Shown here: positions 50,214 to 61,996 of the stretch, piece by piece | Numbering within the stretch: position 1 is the first letter of the stretch | How the letters are laid out: every line of letters begins with the position of its first letter | The notes under the pieces: model-generated | What the model was told of the DNA's origin: nothing | The model's input: the letters and a program-made list of their open reading frames with translations, nothing else | The model's database searches: none | Position numbers and translations under genes: made by a program | NCBI GenBank assembly: GCA_028532985.1 | Contig: JANCIK010000001.1 | Location: 744,001 to 808,000 of the forward strand | DNA: 64,000 bases | Direction: 5' to 3' | DNA from: Stropharia rugosoannulata | Lineage: Eukaryota > Basidiomycota > Agaricomycetes > Agaricales > Strophariaceae

Positions 50214-51487
50214 TCAAGGGCTGGAAGATGACTTTTCCTTCTTTTTTGATTTCTTGTCTTTTTTCTTTATTGATTCTTCGGAGGGCTGCGAATCGACATC
50301 CATTGCATCATCCGTAGATTTAGCAGTCTTGTCTTTCTTCGTCTTCTTTTTCGACTCGCTAGACTCGGTAACTCCTTCACCGGTCGTCGAATCTTCTTCA
50401 CGTTTCCTCTTCTTCTCCTTCTTACCTTCCTTAGCTTTTTCCTCTGTTTCCTCCCTCTTCTCCCTCTTCTCCTTCTTCTCTTTCTTCGCCTTCTTGTCTG
50501 TGTTGTCCACCGACTCTTTTTCCTTGATAGCGGCAGTCGCCTCTGCATGCTTCTCCTTCTTCTCCTTCTTCTCCTTTTTGACTTCTTTTTCTGCTTTCTC
50601 CACCTCCGTTGTTTCCACTACTTTGTCGGCCTTTTTATCCTTCTTGTCCTTCTTGGACTTTTTGTCTTTCTTCTCTTCAGTCACCTCCGTAGAAGGACCT
50701 GCGGCGACCGCTGTGACAGTTTCGCTCGATTTTTTAGAAGACTTAGCAGACTGAAAAGGACGTCAATGCACTTCCAACGTATCATTTAGAGCGAAATCAA
50801 ACCTTAGGGTCACTCTGCTTTACAGCGTTGGTTTTCGCGGCGGGGTATTCAGAGGGAGGCGTAACTGCAGCAGGTTTAGGAGTAGTATCCGGGCGGTTGT
50901 TTACACCGAGAGGTGTGTCATTAGCTCCAGTCGTTTTAACGCGGTTCCTGCCCCAAGATCCTTGTCCCCAAGATCCCTGTTGGTCATTTTGAGGGACTCT
51001 ATTCCATTGGGCGTTAGATGCTCGTGGGGCATCAGCAGGTGGGGCAGCTGCGACCTCTTTTTCTGGCACCTGTGATTTGGGTTCTAGTCCGGATTTTGCA
51101 CCAGCGTTTCCCTGAGAGAGAAATTTAGAATATAATCCCTAATCCCAAAGCAAGCTATTTGTACATACTGTTTTCGGGCCCTTGTACAGGCTTTTTTGGT
51201 ATTTTTCAGCTTCGCTGATGCATGAAGTATGACCCTTGTACTCTCCAGGGGTATTGAAGGTCTTCGAGCAATCGATGCAGTCGAAACCAGTATGGCAGCG
51301 GGTGCGGTGCTGATCTAGCTTCGGCTTTTTCACAACATCTCCGCAGGCTGGTATAAAACAAGAGCTCAGTATGGTGTTTATAGAAAATAAACTTCAAGAG
51401 GCCGAACCATGGCATCTACAAACGCAAAGCCAGTTAGTCAAAAGGCGTAAAAGAGGAAGTCATAGTGGCGCACTGGAATGAAACCAT
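50214..51487 (-). CDS. LYAR-type C2HC zinc-finger protein with lysine-rich tail
   Basis: Resembles the nucleolar LYAR family (cell growth, pre-rRNA processing). Exons: 51474-51487 (14 nt), 51408-51415 (8 nt), then from 51347. Joined they read MVSFQCHACGDVVKKPKLDQHRTRCH, followed by FDCIDCSKTFNTPGEYKGHTSCISEAEKYQKSL. These give the CxxC..H..C and CxxC..H..C fingers of LYAR in the right order. The middle is Pro/Asn/Gln-rich (NDQQGSWGQGSWGRNR). The last about 160 residues are dominated by KKDKK/KKEKKEK repeats, fitting nucleolar retention and RNA binding. No signal peptide or membrane segment is present. Confidence 0.9.
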
Positions 51488-52410
51488 TTTCCCTGATCCG
51501 TTACTATATGGTATATATCAAATCCCTGTGAGTAGAGGTAGGAAAGACCATGGAAGGGCACTGGCAGAGCAGGTACAGGCAATGAAGTCGGTCTTGGCAA
51601 AATCCGACGCGCTCAAGAAAAAATATGATCACGTGAAGGGCGTTATCTCTGCCGGCCCGCTAGGCTCTAGCCTGCTTGGCTTCCTACACCCCCATGGCCA
51701 TACTCACTTTGTACTCACCCAACTCTTGCGCATACTCATTATCAACCTCGCCTCAATCTTATTGATGAACTCTGTGCGATTAAACTGGAAATCCTAGTGA
51801 TAATCGAGGGAGATTCGTTCTTACTACGCTTTTTCATTTAACCAAACCTCAAGACCAACTCAAGACTCAAGAGTGCAAGCAACGGCACATACGTCAACGG
51901 TCGAATCCTCTAACACCCGCGCAGTATAATCCTTGTTGGTGCTTACTCCGACAGACTAGATTGCCTGTGAAAACATGTCATTGTAACAAACAGGAATCGG
52001 AGAATGGTAGAATTTGTCCGCCAAACAAGCACTACCAACGAGCAACGTCGTAGTGTGCGCAATATTACGCAAAACATCCAACGCGAGATGCGCGAAAGAA
52101 TGCCCCTGGATAAATAAAGCCATTTCCCTTTTCTCCCTTTCCTTTCCCTTACAACCTCCTTTCACCATCTTCCCGCATACATTCACATTCCCCTTTCCGC
52201 TCGGATTGGCCCTCGTTGAATTGTTATCATTTCATGGCTGAACTTCCTGCTCTTGGGCTGCTCGACTAGCTTAAGATGTTGGAACTGATTCTCTGGTGGA
52301 ATTGTCCTACCTCTTCTGACAATACAGGATCTCATGTTATAGCAGGCTCAGCTTCAATCTGTCAATTATCTGTCCCCAATGCTATCCATTGTCTCTATGC
52401 TACCTCGCCA
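51488..52410. other. gene-free stretch
   Basis: 0.92 kb with no recognised exon. A pyrimidine-rich tract lies at about 52110-52200. Confidence 0.5.
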
Positions 52411-54630
52411 TCAATAGAACGATTCACTAGACGTATACTGAGTCGACTGCTTAACGGTCACCCCTTTGTCAACCAACTCCTGCATAATCGTCATCTCGCG
52501 GTCGAAGCCACCATCTGGTTGCGGACCAATTTTGGCTCGATCAAAGTCAATGATGTACGCAGCGCCCGCGTTGTCAACGAGAATGTTATCCGACCGTATG
52601 TCTTTATGACAAACGCCAGCGGCATGTATGCTTCTAATGGCGCGCATGAGGGCTTCCCTGAAGGACCAAGTCAGATATATCAAAAAGGCGGTATTGGACG
52701 CGACGTACCCTTCACTTTTGGTAGGTTGAATAATCTCGTTGAATTTACCCTTGTCCGTCTCCCTGTCCGTCAAGTTCATTCCACCGTTGTCCAGAATAAG
52801 AGCAAGTGTCCCCGTCTCAGTGTCCTCAAAAATCCCATAACAATTCAGGATGCCCTCATACGCTCCCGCAGCCGCTAGATGTCGATACACAGTATGCTCC
52901 TTCTCCAGTTTCTTCCGTTGACTTCTGTGTCGGGAGAAAACCATCTTCATTACCACGGGGTAGGAGGTATTCTTTCCGTTCACGTCAACCTCCACCGTTC
53001 CGCAGTGAGCATCTGCGAGCGCACCGGAGCCGAGGCGCTCTTGCAACGTGATTCTGAAATACTTGTCAGGGTTATACTTCGCACTGCGGCTGGGCTTGTT
53101 GAACGGTATGTCACTATGTCCGTTCGCACACGAGGGGCCCACTCGGATGAAAGAAGACGGAGAAGGGGAATGGTGAATATCATGACCGACAGACACCAGC
53201 GCAAGATCTCTTGAGCTCAATGCTTGACGGATCTGTTCAAGGGTAAGCTTCCGATTTCGAATCATAAAAAAATACTCACGACTTCTGTAACGTTCTCGCT
53301 TCGCGTCTCTGTTCTGCCGTTAGGCTTCGCACGCTTGCGTGCAGGGGCACATGGGGTATCAACTTCGTCGATGGAGCGTTTCTTTTTGACTGGCGGGACT
53401 AAGCTAGGTGCCTCTGACTGTCGAAGCTTTTGCCGCTCCAGTGCATCTTTGACTATTGCATAATGAAGACCCAGATGTAATTCTCCGTATGCTGGACTTT
53501 GGCACTTTTCTGGTTTGAAAGGCTCGGTAATGAATAGCGTTTGAGAGGCGCGATGCCGGATCCCGATTCTCTCATAGGTTCCGCAACTGAGTACAATGAA
53601 TGTTGCATCATTTGCTACAGCTCGAGCCCACACCTTGGAAAATCAATAATATGCAACGGAAGAAAAGCAAGACCCTTACATGTTGCAGGTAATGTTTATA
53701 ATCGACGCGATAGGGCCTTCTGGTCGATTCCACATTGGGCAGCGCTGTTGCAGGAACCACACCGATAGCAGGCTTCCTGGTTTTAATCACCCTCTTCTTC
53801 TTCTGGCCCGCAATCAAATGTTTCTCAATGTCGCCATCTACGGGGGGAGTGTTGGGTGATAAAGGGGACAAGTATCCTGTAGTTCGTGTCACGTTCCAGT
53901 TGAAGTCTTCGTCATAGCGCGCCTTGATAACTTTCTCGCCGGAGGAGTTGGGCGTGTAGAATTCCCAAATTGCAAGCTCAGGACTGTGGCGCGCGAGGTC
54001 AACTAGCGACGCATACTGCGCTTTGGTCAGGCCGTCCTCCAGCTCGTAGGACAACCTGAGGTCACCTTTATCCAAATCGCGCCTTTCGCCTCCGATCCGC
54101 AATGATGCCTGGAGGGCGAATTTCCGCGGGGGGGAACGCGGATCGTCATCCTGGAAGGCATCGAACTCGAGTATGCTTCCTTGTACATCAGATTGGGGGT
54201 GTATGTAATGCTTCTCAGGTATGAGCGTGAACGAGCGCATGAGTGCTTCCTCATAATAACATGCTAAGCTCTGAGCGCAGGGGCATTCGTAATTCTCCCC
54301 GCCTTCGTCCTCGTCAGGCGCGAAGTAGTCGTCTGCCTTGACAATTTCGTCATCTGAAAGAAGTGCCGCCGTCTCAGTGCGACAGATCATTGACAGTATT
54401 GTGGCGAGTGGCACGGTTTCGATGCTCCTCAACGTCAAGTTGGGGTCTAGGTGCCTGTCGTAAAATGTTATTGGATAGATTGGGTGCTGAGCGCTGTCGT
54501 TTGGGTCGGTACCGTCGACGACGCGGACGGGGTTGAATTTCAGAGTGGCTTTGAGCTCGCTCTCGAACGTCAGCTCTCCTTCAGAGGACGAGGAGCTGCT
54601 GACAGAGTTACGGTTGCTGTAATACGGCAT
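52411..54630 (-). CDS. kinase-like protein with shortened C-lobe
   Basis: Starts at MPYYSNRN (54630); an upstream ATG at 54684 is in frame. Residues 1-330 form an uncharacterised acidic N-terminal region with CPCAQSLACYYEEALMRSF and GYLSPLSPNTPP. Then VWARAVANDATFIVLSCGTYERIGIRHRASQTLF and a KKKRS nuclear-type signal follow. The kinase part shows a degenerate glycine loop (LGSGALADAHCGTVEV), VVMKM with the Lys, a Glu-bearing helix, HKDIRSDNIL (catalytic loop) and IIDFDRAK (DFD for DFG). The protein ends only about 40 residues later, so the usual activation segment and large C-lobe are missing, as in compact Bud32/RIO-like folds or the atypical kinases expanded in Agaricomycetes. Three introns were placed by phase. 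The substrate is unknown. Confidence 0.82.
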
Positions 54631-54684
54631 GGTTGGGTTATGATTGTAGATTTGAAAGTGTTCTCTGGAGAGCGCGGTTTGCAC

Positions 54685-56677
54685 AAGGGTGACTGGAGTG
54701 GGGGATGGTCAAAAGCAAATATTGCAGAACAAACTCGACGCTTTGCTATATTATAAGGCTGAGCCACTCGCTGCCTATAATGGAACTGCCGACGATGTTA
54801 TTGTGCGGCTCGTTAAAGCTGAATTGCACGTGGACCGCGGAGCGCGCGTACCACAACGTGCCACTCATACGCCCAAGGTCATTGCATGCGCACTGCGAAT
54901 ACCTCTTTCTTGTTAGCATATACATATACTTACGTCGTGGGCTTACTTCCAACGCGATTGGAGTACAGACCTAGTTGTATTGGCAGTTGAGCCAGTAGCA
55001 GCGATGTGGTTGGCGAATTGAACATACTTACAGAACGACAAGCAACGCAGAGCTTCTGGCAAGCATGGGCCATGCCACCCGGCAATAACTTGTCTTCAGA
55101 CGGACAAAGTGCGTCAGGTGGTTGGGACAAAACAAAATACAAAGCGCAGGTCAATTATGTAAATACAGGGATTAGCGTAACTGGCATCCTGATGCAGTGG
55201 ATAACAGCATTTAAGCTCAAGGGTAGAAGCTTGACGACGAACGTCCTTTGAAATGGTAAGAGTTGACACAGTTCGGGCTGGGAGAACCACGAACATGATC
55301 CGCCCTTTGTAGTTTGATTTAACCGCATTGTGCGTGGACACCCGCTAAGAGAAGTTATCGCCGAGTAGTATGGTGCATGCTTAAAGCTGCGTTGTCGCCA
55401 AGTTGTGCCTCTGCATGTTCAATTCGCAATCCATACCACTGCTGCTGTAATAGAATTGCAGAAAATCGTAAGAATAAAATTGTAACAAACAAGCAAGCTG
55501 TGCTGTGAAGCATCTTTTCTGCTTCAAGATGGTATGTATGCATACCTGGAAGAGACAAGACCATTCAATTCTACTCGCACACCAGACAATTGCACCAGTA
55601 AAGCTGTATATTCAACTTAGGAAACACATACACGAGCAACTAAACTACCGTAATAATCATCCCTAATAATCAAGTGGTAAGTACGTAAATGGTACCCCAT
55701 CCCGTCCCTCTTTCTCCAAACCACGCAGCCATGGACTAACGGGCCTCTGCAAGCCTAACCACCAAACTACCAACACGTACACATTCCAGCCCCCGTCCCA
55801 GCCGTCCCAACACGCACGCGCGTCTCAACCCTTTTGGGGAGCAGCAGCAGCGCGCAAAGGGAGCAGACGGAACAAGGACCAGCGTTGAGCGCATGATAGC
55901 AGCAGGAAGCCAGGAAACGGGTGCCCAAGACCCACGGCAGGACAAGCGAGGGATGTCGAAGCGCTGGGCGACCATGATGAGCGCTAGAAGGACAGGGAAT
56001 GAGCACGCGCGTGCGGCGCTGACCTGCCGCGCGCGCGATGCGGATGTGATGCGATGCGTCCATGTGTACCAATGTAAACAAGGTAAGAAGGGAAGGGAAG
56101 TGTGGGTAGGTAAAGTAGTCCATAAAGCGTTCCAAAGATAAACACATACTAAAGTGGTGCTCAAAAAAATAAAAAAGACGAGACGAGACGAAGAAAAATG
56201 AACAAAGCAGAACCGAGGGAAGAGACAGAGGGGTGTGCATAAAAAGGAGGCCGAGTACTATATGATGCGATCCAGAGAGAAGAGAAACTGATGACGAACC
56301 GAGACAGCGACGAGCGAATAAATAGCGAGATCGAGACTATGGTACATTATGCAGTGGCGATTGATTGTGGATCACGATGGAAACAGTTGGGCATCGTTGT
56401 GCGAGTAGGTGCACAATGATATCATTTTGGTTACAGTTGAGATGGATGGGTGCGCGAGAGTTGATAATTAATGCGCGGTGCGGGTGTAGGACAAATAATA
56501 TGATGATAGTGAGTATGGCGAAATTGTTGATGAGGAAGTAGAGGGAGGGGACGTGCAAACGCGCAGCAGCCCAAAGACGCGCGCACTTCACATCCCGACC
56601 TCGACTTCATCGCCACTACGGACAGAGGATAAAAGACAAACGACGGACACATTCGAGTACCCGGCTAAGCCTTGCAC
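54685..56677. other. gene-free stretch
   Basis: 2 kb with no credible exon. Its right half (55.7-56.7 kb) is unusually purine-rich on the plus strand, with GACGAGACGAGACGA near 56180. It may belong to the 3' untranslated region of the HAC1-like gene. Confidence 0.5.
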
Positions 56678-58089
56678 TCAGAACACGCCGACGCTCGCTC
56701 CGTCCCACTGCGCTGCCCCACCGGTGGTGGAGGCAACCCCCGGCTGACCGGAGCCCATGTCCATCCCGAGACCTATGTCCATCCCAAAGCCCAAATCGAT
56801 ACCCATTCCTAGGCCCATGTCGACAACGCCGATGTCCATATCCATACCGAGGTTGTCCATGCTCATGTTGAGGCCGAGCGAATCCAAGCCAATGCCTGAA
56901 GAGCCATTCATCATGACCATATCGTCGAGGATGCGCTGCATCTCGATCTCGTTCGCCCACTCCGTAACTGAAGTGGCGCTGTCGATGGGTGATAGTTCAC
57001 TATCTGTCTGTGCGGTCTTGTTCTCCTCCTTCACTTGTACTTTCTCCTCCTGTGCGTTGCCCTCTGCCGGGCCCGCCTTCTCCGTCTCTCCAGCAGCTAC
57101 GGTCACCGGTGCGCCCTCCCCGCGCACGGCGACCGCATGCTGCGCACGCGGCGACGCAAGGATCTCGCGGAAGAGATCCTCCATGATCTTGTCGCTTTCG
57201 TGCTCATCCCCTTGAGCTGAAGCGCCCGTAAATACGGAGGCATCGCGCCCGCTGGTGAGGCTAGTGCTACCGGTGCTGACGTTGCGTGCGATACCACCCG
57301 CTGCAGGGACACCGAGCGAACCAGTGAAGGTCCCCCGGTGGTCGCCACCCGTGCTAGGTGGCGAGTGGTTTCGGCGCTGGAGCCAGCAAGACCGGCGGCG
57401 GTAGCGGCGGGCTTGGGGAGAGGGAGAGTAACGGGTGTGGTGGGTGTTGTGAGGTCGAGGTCGAGAGATGAGTGTGATGGTGCGGGTGACGGGAATGCGG
57501 TGTATGCCGGTTTGACGGCAGGGGTTACGGGTGTTTGTGTTGTGATGGCCGGGGCTGCGATTGGTGCGGCCGCTGGGGCGATTCCAGTAGGCAGACCTTG
57601 CGCTGCGAGTGCCTTGACGACGGCGTCCCATCCGCGCTCGAGGGTGCGTATCCTTTCCCTGAGCTCGGCGTTCTCCTTCTCGTGTTCGCGGTCGCGCTCT
57701 GCGCGCAGGCGATCTTCGAGAACATTGGAAAGTGCTACTTGGGATGCATATACGGGGGTCTGGACGGGTGGCTGAGAGACAGGAACTTGGATGCCCGCAC
57801 GGAGGCGGCGGTTCTCCTCCTCGAGCTCCGCGACTCGGCGCTCGAGGTACGAGAACTGAGCTTTCCGCCTGTCGCGGGAGTTCTGGGCCGCGATGCGATT
57901 ACGATGTGCACGGGCCTCCTTGCGCTGCTCGGATAGAGTTAACTCCTTCCCGTCCTTGGTGGCAGGTTCGGTGCGAGGCCGCTTGCGGGATGGCCCCGCG
58001 TCCTCGTCGTCCTCGTGCGTATACGACGAGGAGGCAGGCGATGGTGCGTGGAATAGGGCCGACGGATCGACGAAGGTGGTGGCGGCCAT
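56678..58089 (-). CDS. HAC1: bZIP transcription factor resembling HAC1/XBP1
   Basis: Probably the unfolded-protein-response activator. The first part (58089 to about 57420) encodes an acidic start, a KRPRTEP patch and a bZIP whose basic region reads RNRIAAQNSRDRRKAQFSYLERRV. The NRxAAQ..RDRRK signature is that of XBP1/Hac1, with a short zipper (LEEENRRLRAG). A Pro/Ala/Thr-rich region follows. This frame would end at 57103 with a meaningless basic tail. The other frame, from about 57300 to 56678, encodes VPAAGGIARNVSTGSTSL, an acidic helix IMEDLFREILAS, TEWANEIEMQRILDDMV and a Gly/Met/Asp-rich end. Joining them needs removal of a segment of length 3n+2, the same remainder as known Ire1-spliced introns of XBP1 (26), hacA (20), HXL1 (56) and CIB1 (65). 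Confidence 0.74.
57295..57311 (-). promoter_or_regulatory. candidate Ire1 splice hairpin (3' site)
   Basis: On the minus strand a 7-nt loop CTGCAGC (57306-57300) matches the CNG|CNGN cleavage consensus and equals the XBP1 3' loop. It is closed exactly by a 5-bp stem (57311-57307 with 57299-57295; two G-C and three G-U pairs). The stem is weak and was folded by eye. CCG|CCG motifs at 57408, 57399 and 57396 have the right phase for a 5' partner, but no convincing stem was seen there. Confidence 0.45.
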
Positions 58090-60750
58090 GGTTGATGGTC
58101 AAGACAAAGGTGAGAGTCAGGAGGAAGATTGGGGTTTGCGGAAATAAGAAAGGCCTGGGGTGAGTCAACTGCTGCGGCCAAAAAGGCAGGACTACGTGGA
58201 GGGCGGGGGAGGGCGTGCGTGACCCGCTGCATACGTGGCCCTATTATACTCCCTGCACCCTCTGATTCAAACACGCACAAATATTATCCCATGACCCCGA
58301 AACGCGGGCCATCACACGGACTAGATTCCCCGTCGTCGGTCCCGGTCAGCATTCTGCGCGTTTCCGCCACACCAATCCTACACCAATCTGTCTAGCTCAG
58401 TGTAAGCATGCTAGCCATATAACTATGCCTCGCTCGCAGTCCCCTCGCTCGCAAACTATTATCCGCGCCAGGTCGCCGTCAAGTCATATGGACTGTTGGA
58501 CGTCGCGCGTTCGTCATCGTTTCAGCACTGGTTTGCTGGCATCAGGCCAGACTCTCTCACAGTCTGGAGTTTCCATCCCTCGTGTCGCTTCCATGACATT
58601 CGATGTCACCGCATCCACTGAGAACTTTCGCTCCGAATGCGCGCTATCCGTCTCGCATGGCTAATCACCGGGCTTTCTACAAAAAAATGGCAGCTACATC
58701 TATCACTGGTGACTAGTCAGTCGTGCTGTTGCTAGCATGCATGACTTCGGGCGCAGCGCAGGCGGTGCGTGCCCAAATGCAGCGCCCATCGTAACAGTTG
58801 TGCCTGTCCATGTCTATCGCACAATATGACACACGGATGCCCAACGGACATCACGGCCCCCCTATTACCTTCGGGCTCCGAGTGGAGGATATATATCTCT
58901 GGCTAGATATGTACGTACTACCCCACCCACCTTCCCATTAATGACTTGTTCATTCCCGCACAAGACGCAAACTGCGACGACATGACCCAGCTCTTCTCCG
59001 CAAGGCTATATGTCCCGAACAAGCTTCATTTACCCGTCTATGTATGCCTCTGGAGAAGGCACACCTCAGTACGGATAAACCTGGTGGAACGGGATATCAG
59101 GAACTACGACCGTTCCCGAGGACCGTGCGAACGTAAATGTGAATTTGCGTGCTCGATGAGAACGAGGGACCGCATATATGCGACTTTTAGGAGCCATCGC
59201 ACATTGTGAATTATCAAATTTCAACGCTATTCATAACGCTCAGCCGCGGTCCATATGCTTGCCTATGCGTGTGCACACGCACTGAACATATGAGCGCCTA
59301 CGCGGACCGACCGCATAACCCTCCCCGAGCGCGCCAGATGAGACATTGTCTTCTTGCTCACACGCATATATCCCTCGTCACCAATTCGAGAAATCGTCAT
59401 CCATGTGAACAAATATACCTCGCGTGCCAACCTCGGACTCTCACACGCACAAGGCCGGTCCCGGGCCCTACACGCGCCCGTGTAGATCTTCGTCTCCGTC
59501 CCATGTAACCTCCAATCGCACACGCAACCATGTTCGGCGTAGCCTTCTACTTCTTTATGCCGTATGTATGCGTTGCACGGGGTTACAGGCCAGGCCCGTT
59601 GTCGTGTACAGATGACTGACCTCTTCCGCCAAATGAACATGGTTACTCTTGCAGATGTTTTTGCGCATACGCATCTTGATGCTAATGAGATGCCGAAGTG
59701 GCAAGATGCAGTGACATATCGGTCAGTTGAGTACGGCTCACAGACCTTCTCGGACCTTATTTGGAAAGTTGGAATGGACTCGGGAGATCAAAGCCAAATG
59801 CAGAAGCTTCAACTGGGAGAATGTTCATGTAAACCTTCATGGCGCTCAGCAAACCTAGCAACATCTAATCTTAGAATCTTGACGATTCGATGCACTATGT
59901 CATAAGAAATAGTTCTGTATAACCAGTGGATCAAGCAAGCTGCGGAACACGTCTTCGGCTCACAGTATTGGACACTTCGATGTAAGTCGTACTTGCCCCA
60001 CTGCTAGGTATGTAAAGACGTCTGTCTTACTACTAGGCTAATATAGCTTGCACGCTAGGAGGAGCAAGGCTTATAGTCAAGGTGTCAACTCATGAGATTA
60101 CATTGTACTTGCGTTCAGTCCGCTTGAACGTTTTGAAGCTGTCGGGCAACATTTTAATGCTGCTAGAAGGAATGTCTTACATAATTCTGTCATGTTCAAT
60201 TCATTTTTCTGTCGATAGACGCCAGGAGCTTTCCCTACATAAGAAAGTCAGACGGAAGGGAGGGAAGAGGGACTGGGTAGTGCTTGTCCATTTAAAGTGC
60301 TCATCTCCATGGGGCACTGACCTCGGTGCTTTTGGGCAGAGGCTTCTATGCAGGCCAGCTCTTAATCGGGCAAGTGCACCTACAAATACCGCCTCTTGCT
60401 AAGTTTCTAACTGTAATTTGAATCAGTTTTGTCTCTTCTAGTAGACGAATTTTATTTGGCCAATGTCGCACGGAGATTGGGTAATTGATCTGCATAGCTT
60501 CCCATGCGGTACCATATCGTCACCTTTGGGTAAGCTCAACCACCACCCTAACAAAAGTCCCTAATTGATACTACGTACCAGCGTATTTGTTCCTTGATTC
60601 AAACGTTTTCAAATTTGTGCAAATACTCTTCTGTGCAATTGTTTCTTCTTCTAGAATGGTTAGGTACGCGTACATGTATTCTGGAAATGATTGTTTTCGC
60701 AGGGATTCCTTATTGTTGTTTCGGTACATAAATATTCTTAAGACCAAGCG
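58090..60750. other. long gene-free stretch
   Basis: 2.66 kb between the HAC1-like start and the end of the MYND gene, the largest gap in the window. No exon with family resemblance was found. The left part should hold the HAC1-like promoter and leader. Confidence 0.5.
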
Positions 60751-61996
60751 TTAATCGTCCCAGGGATAATCTACCGGAGCTTCCCATGGAGTACCATCTG
60801 GGGTACAGATGACGTTCGCCACTTTGGGCCGGAGCCAGATGCCCACCTAAAAGGAAGTCATCAATGTCTGTACTCTCCAGTATGAGCTATTGCGCACCGG
60901 TGGCACCTCCACTGGACATGTTGCCCTTACGGCTGGTGTCAATTCTACCCATTGCCATCCGCCATTACGCGGTATGACGCCTCCAACCTTCCATACGCCA
61001 TTTCTTCTTCCCTTGACTTCGACCTTGCGTAGGACCAAGCCCGCCCCAAGCATATCGACCATTGTTTGGCGCCACCTGGGGCTGACCTTGAATGGATCAA
61101 CATTCTTATATATCGCCACCCAGGTGAAGTGATTCAGCCCCGTATGCCGTGAGACAGACTCGTACCCCTGGACATAGTCTAAATAAACACCGTTAATTCT
61201 CGTCGCTAGAATGTAGTGAGTACTTACAATGGCACATAAGGACCTGGATAAAATCTGGATCGTTTTTACGGTTCTCGGTGAAGATCTCCCTATACCTCTT
61301 GACTATCTGGGTATAGGAATTCTTACCAACTTCTGTCAATCCAATTCTCTCGATCTGAAACGCTTTTGTAGGGTCTCCCCCGCACTCAGGACCGCGGTAC
61401 TTGAGATATATCTCAACCTGGAGCCTCTGGAAGTCCATATTGTCCTTTACAAGAGCCTCATAATTCCTGTGATAATCAGTGTTCGCGAGCTGGTGGATCG
61501 TCGAATCATGCAGCTGCACAAAGTCGCGGAGGAGATCGTTCACATACTGCGACTCGGTCAGTACACCCTGACCAGCCAGAATCCCGTCTCTCGTGTCCAG
61601 ATCGCGGTACCGCCGACAGACGTCCTTGTGTAGGGGCCAGTTCTCCACTTGGTGTTCCCGGCTCTAGATACCGCCTGCGTGCATCAGTCACGGCTCATAA
61701 AGCAATCGCAATTGGACTGTAGCTTGAAGTGTACGCACGCAATACCTCACCCGCTTGCACTTGGCGCACACGGGGAAGCGAGGTTGCCCCTCGCGCTCGC
61801 TTCGCAGACAGCCAATCAGTCCGCACAGCGAGTATGTATTCCTGTTGCTTGCGACCTTGCTCGAAGGCGTCTTGTAGAACTTGCGGTAGTCGTCTGGGCA
61901 CAGATGCGTGTGCTCCACAGGTCCCCGACTTAGATTGGAGATGTAGGTGACATTGGGCATGACCGCCATTTGGGCGATGAGTTGGATGTAATTCAC
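60751..61996 (-). CDS. MYND zinc-finger protein
   Basis: Four exons. The first reads MNYIQLIAQ and continues RNTYSLCGLIGC ... CAKCKRVRYC, the first zinc site of a MYND finger. The intron after RYC joins SREHQVENWPLHKDVC, which completes the second site. The body is helical (QYVNDLLRDFVQLHDSTIHQL; FQRLQVEIYLKYRG). The last two introns give HYYVQGYESVSRHTGLNHF and then VGIWLRPKVANVICTPDG, ending WEAPVDYPWDD at 60751. MYND fingers bind proline-rich peptides. The rest of the protein is a lineage-typical Agaricomycete scaffold with no SET motif seen, so I do not call it a methyltransferase. Confidence 0.88.

Noticed and set aside
50254..50754. Phe/Ser-rich 166-codon plus-strand frame
   Set aside because: It is the antisense of the Lys/Glu-rich tail of the LYAR-type gene.
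52276..52878. 200-codon open frame on the plus strand
   Set aside because: It is antisense to the well-supported kinase exon; an open antisense frame is common opposite coding sequence.
57301..57348. Ordinary GT..AG intron joining the two bZIP frames
   Set aside because: The 48-nt candidate is a multiple of three and cannot change frame. Another of 92 nt has a poor GTCTTG donor and no branch site.
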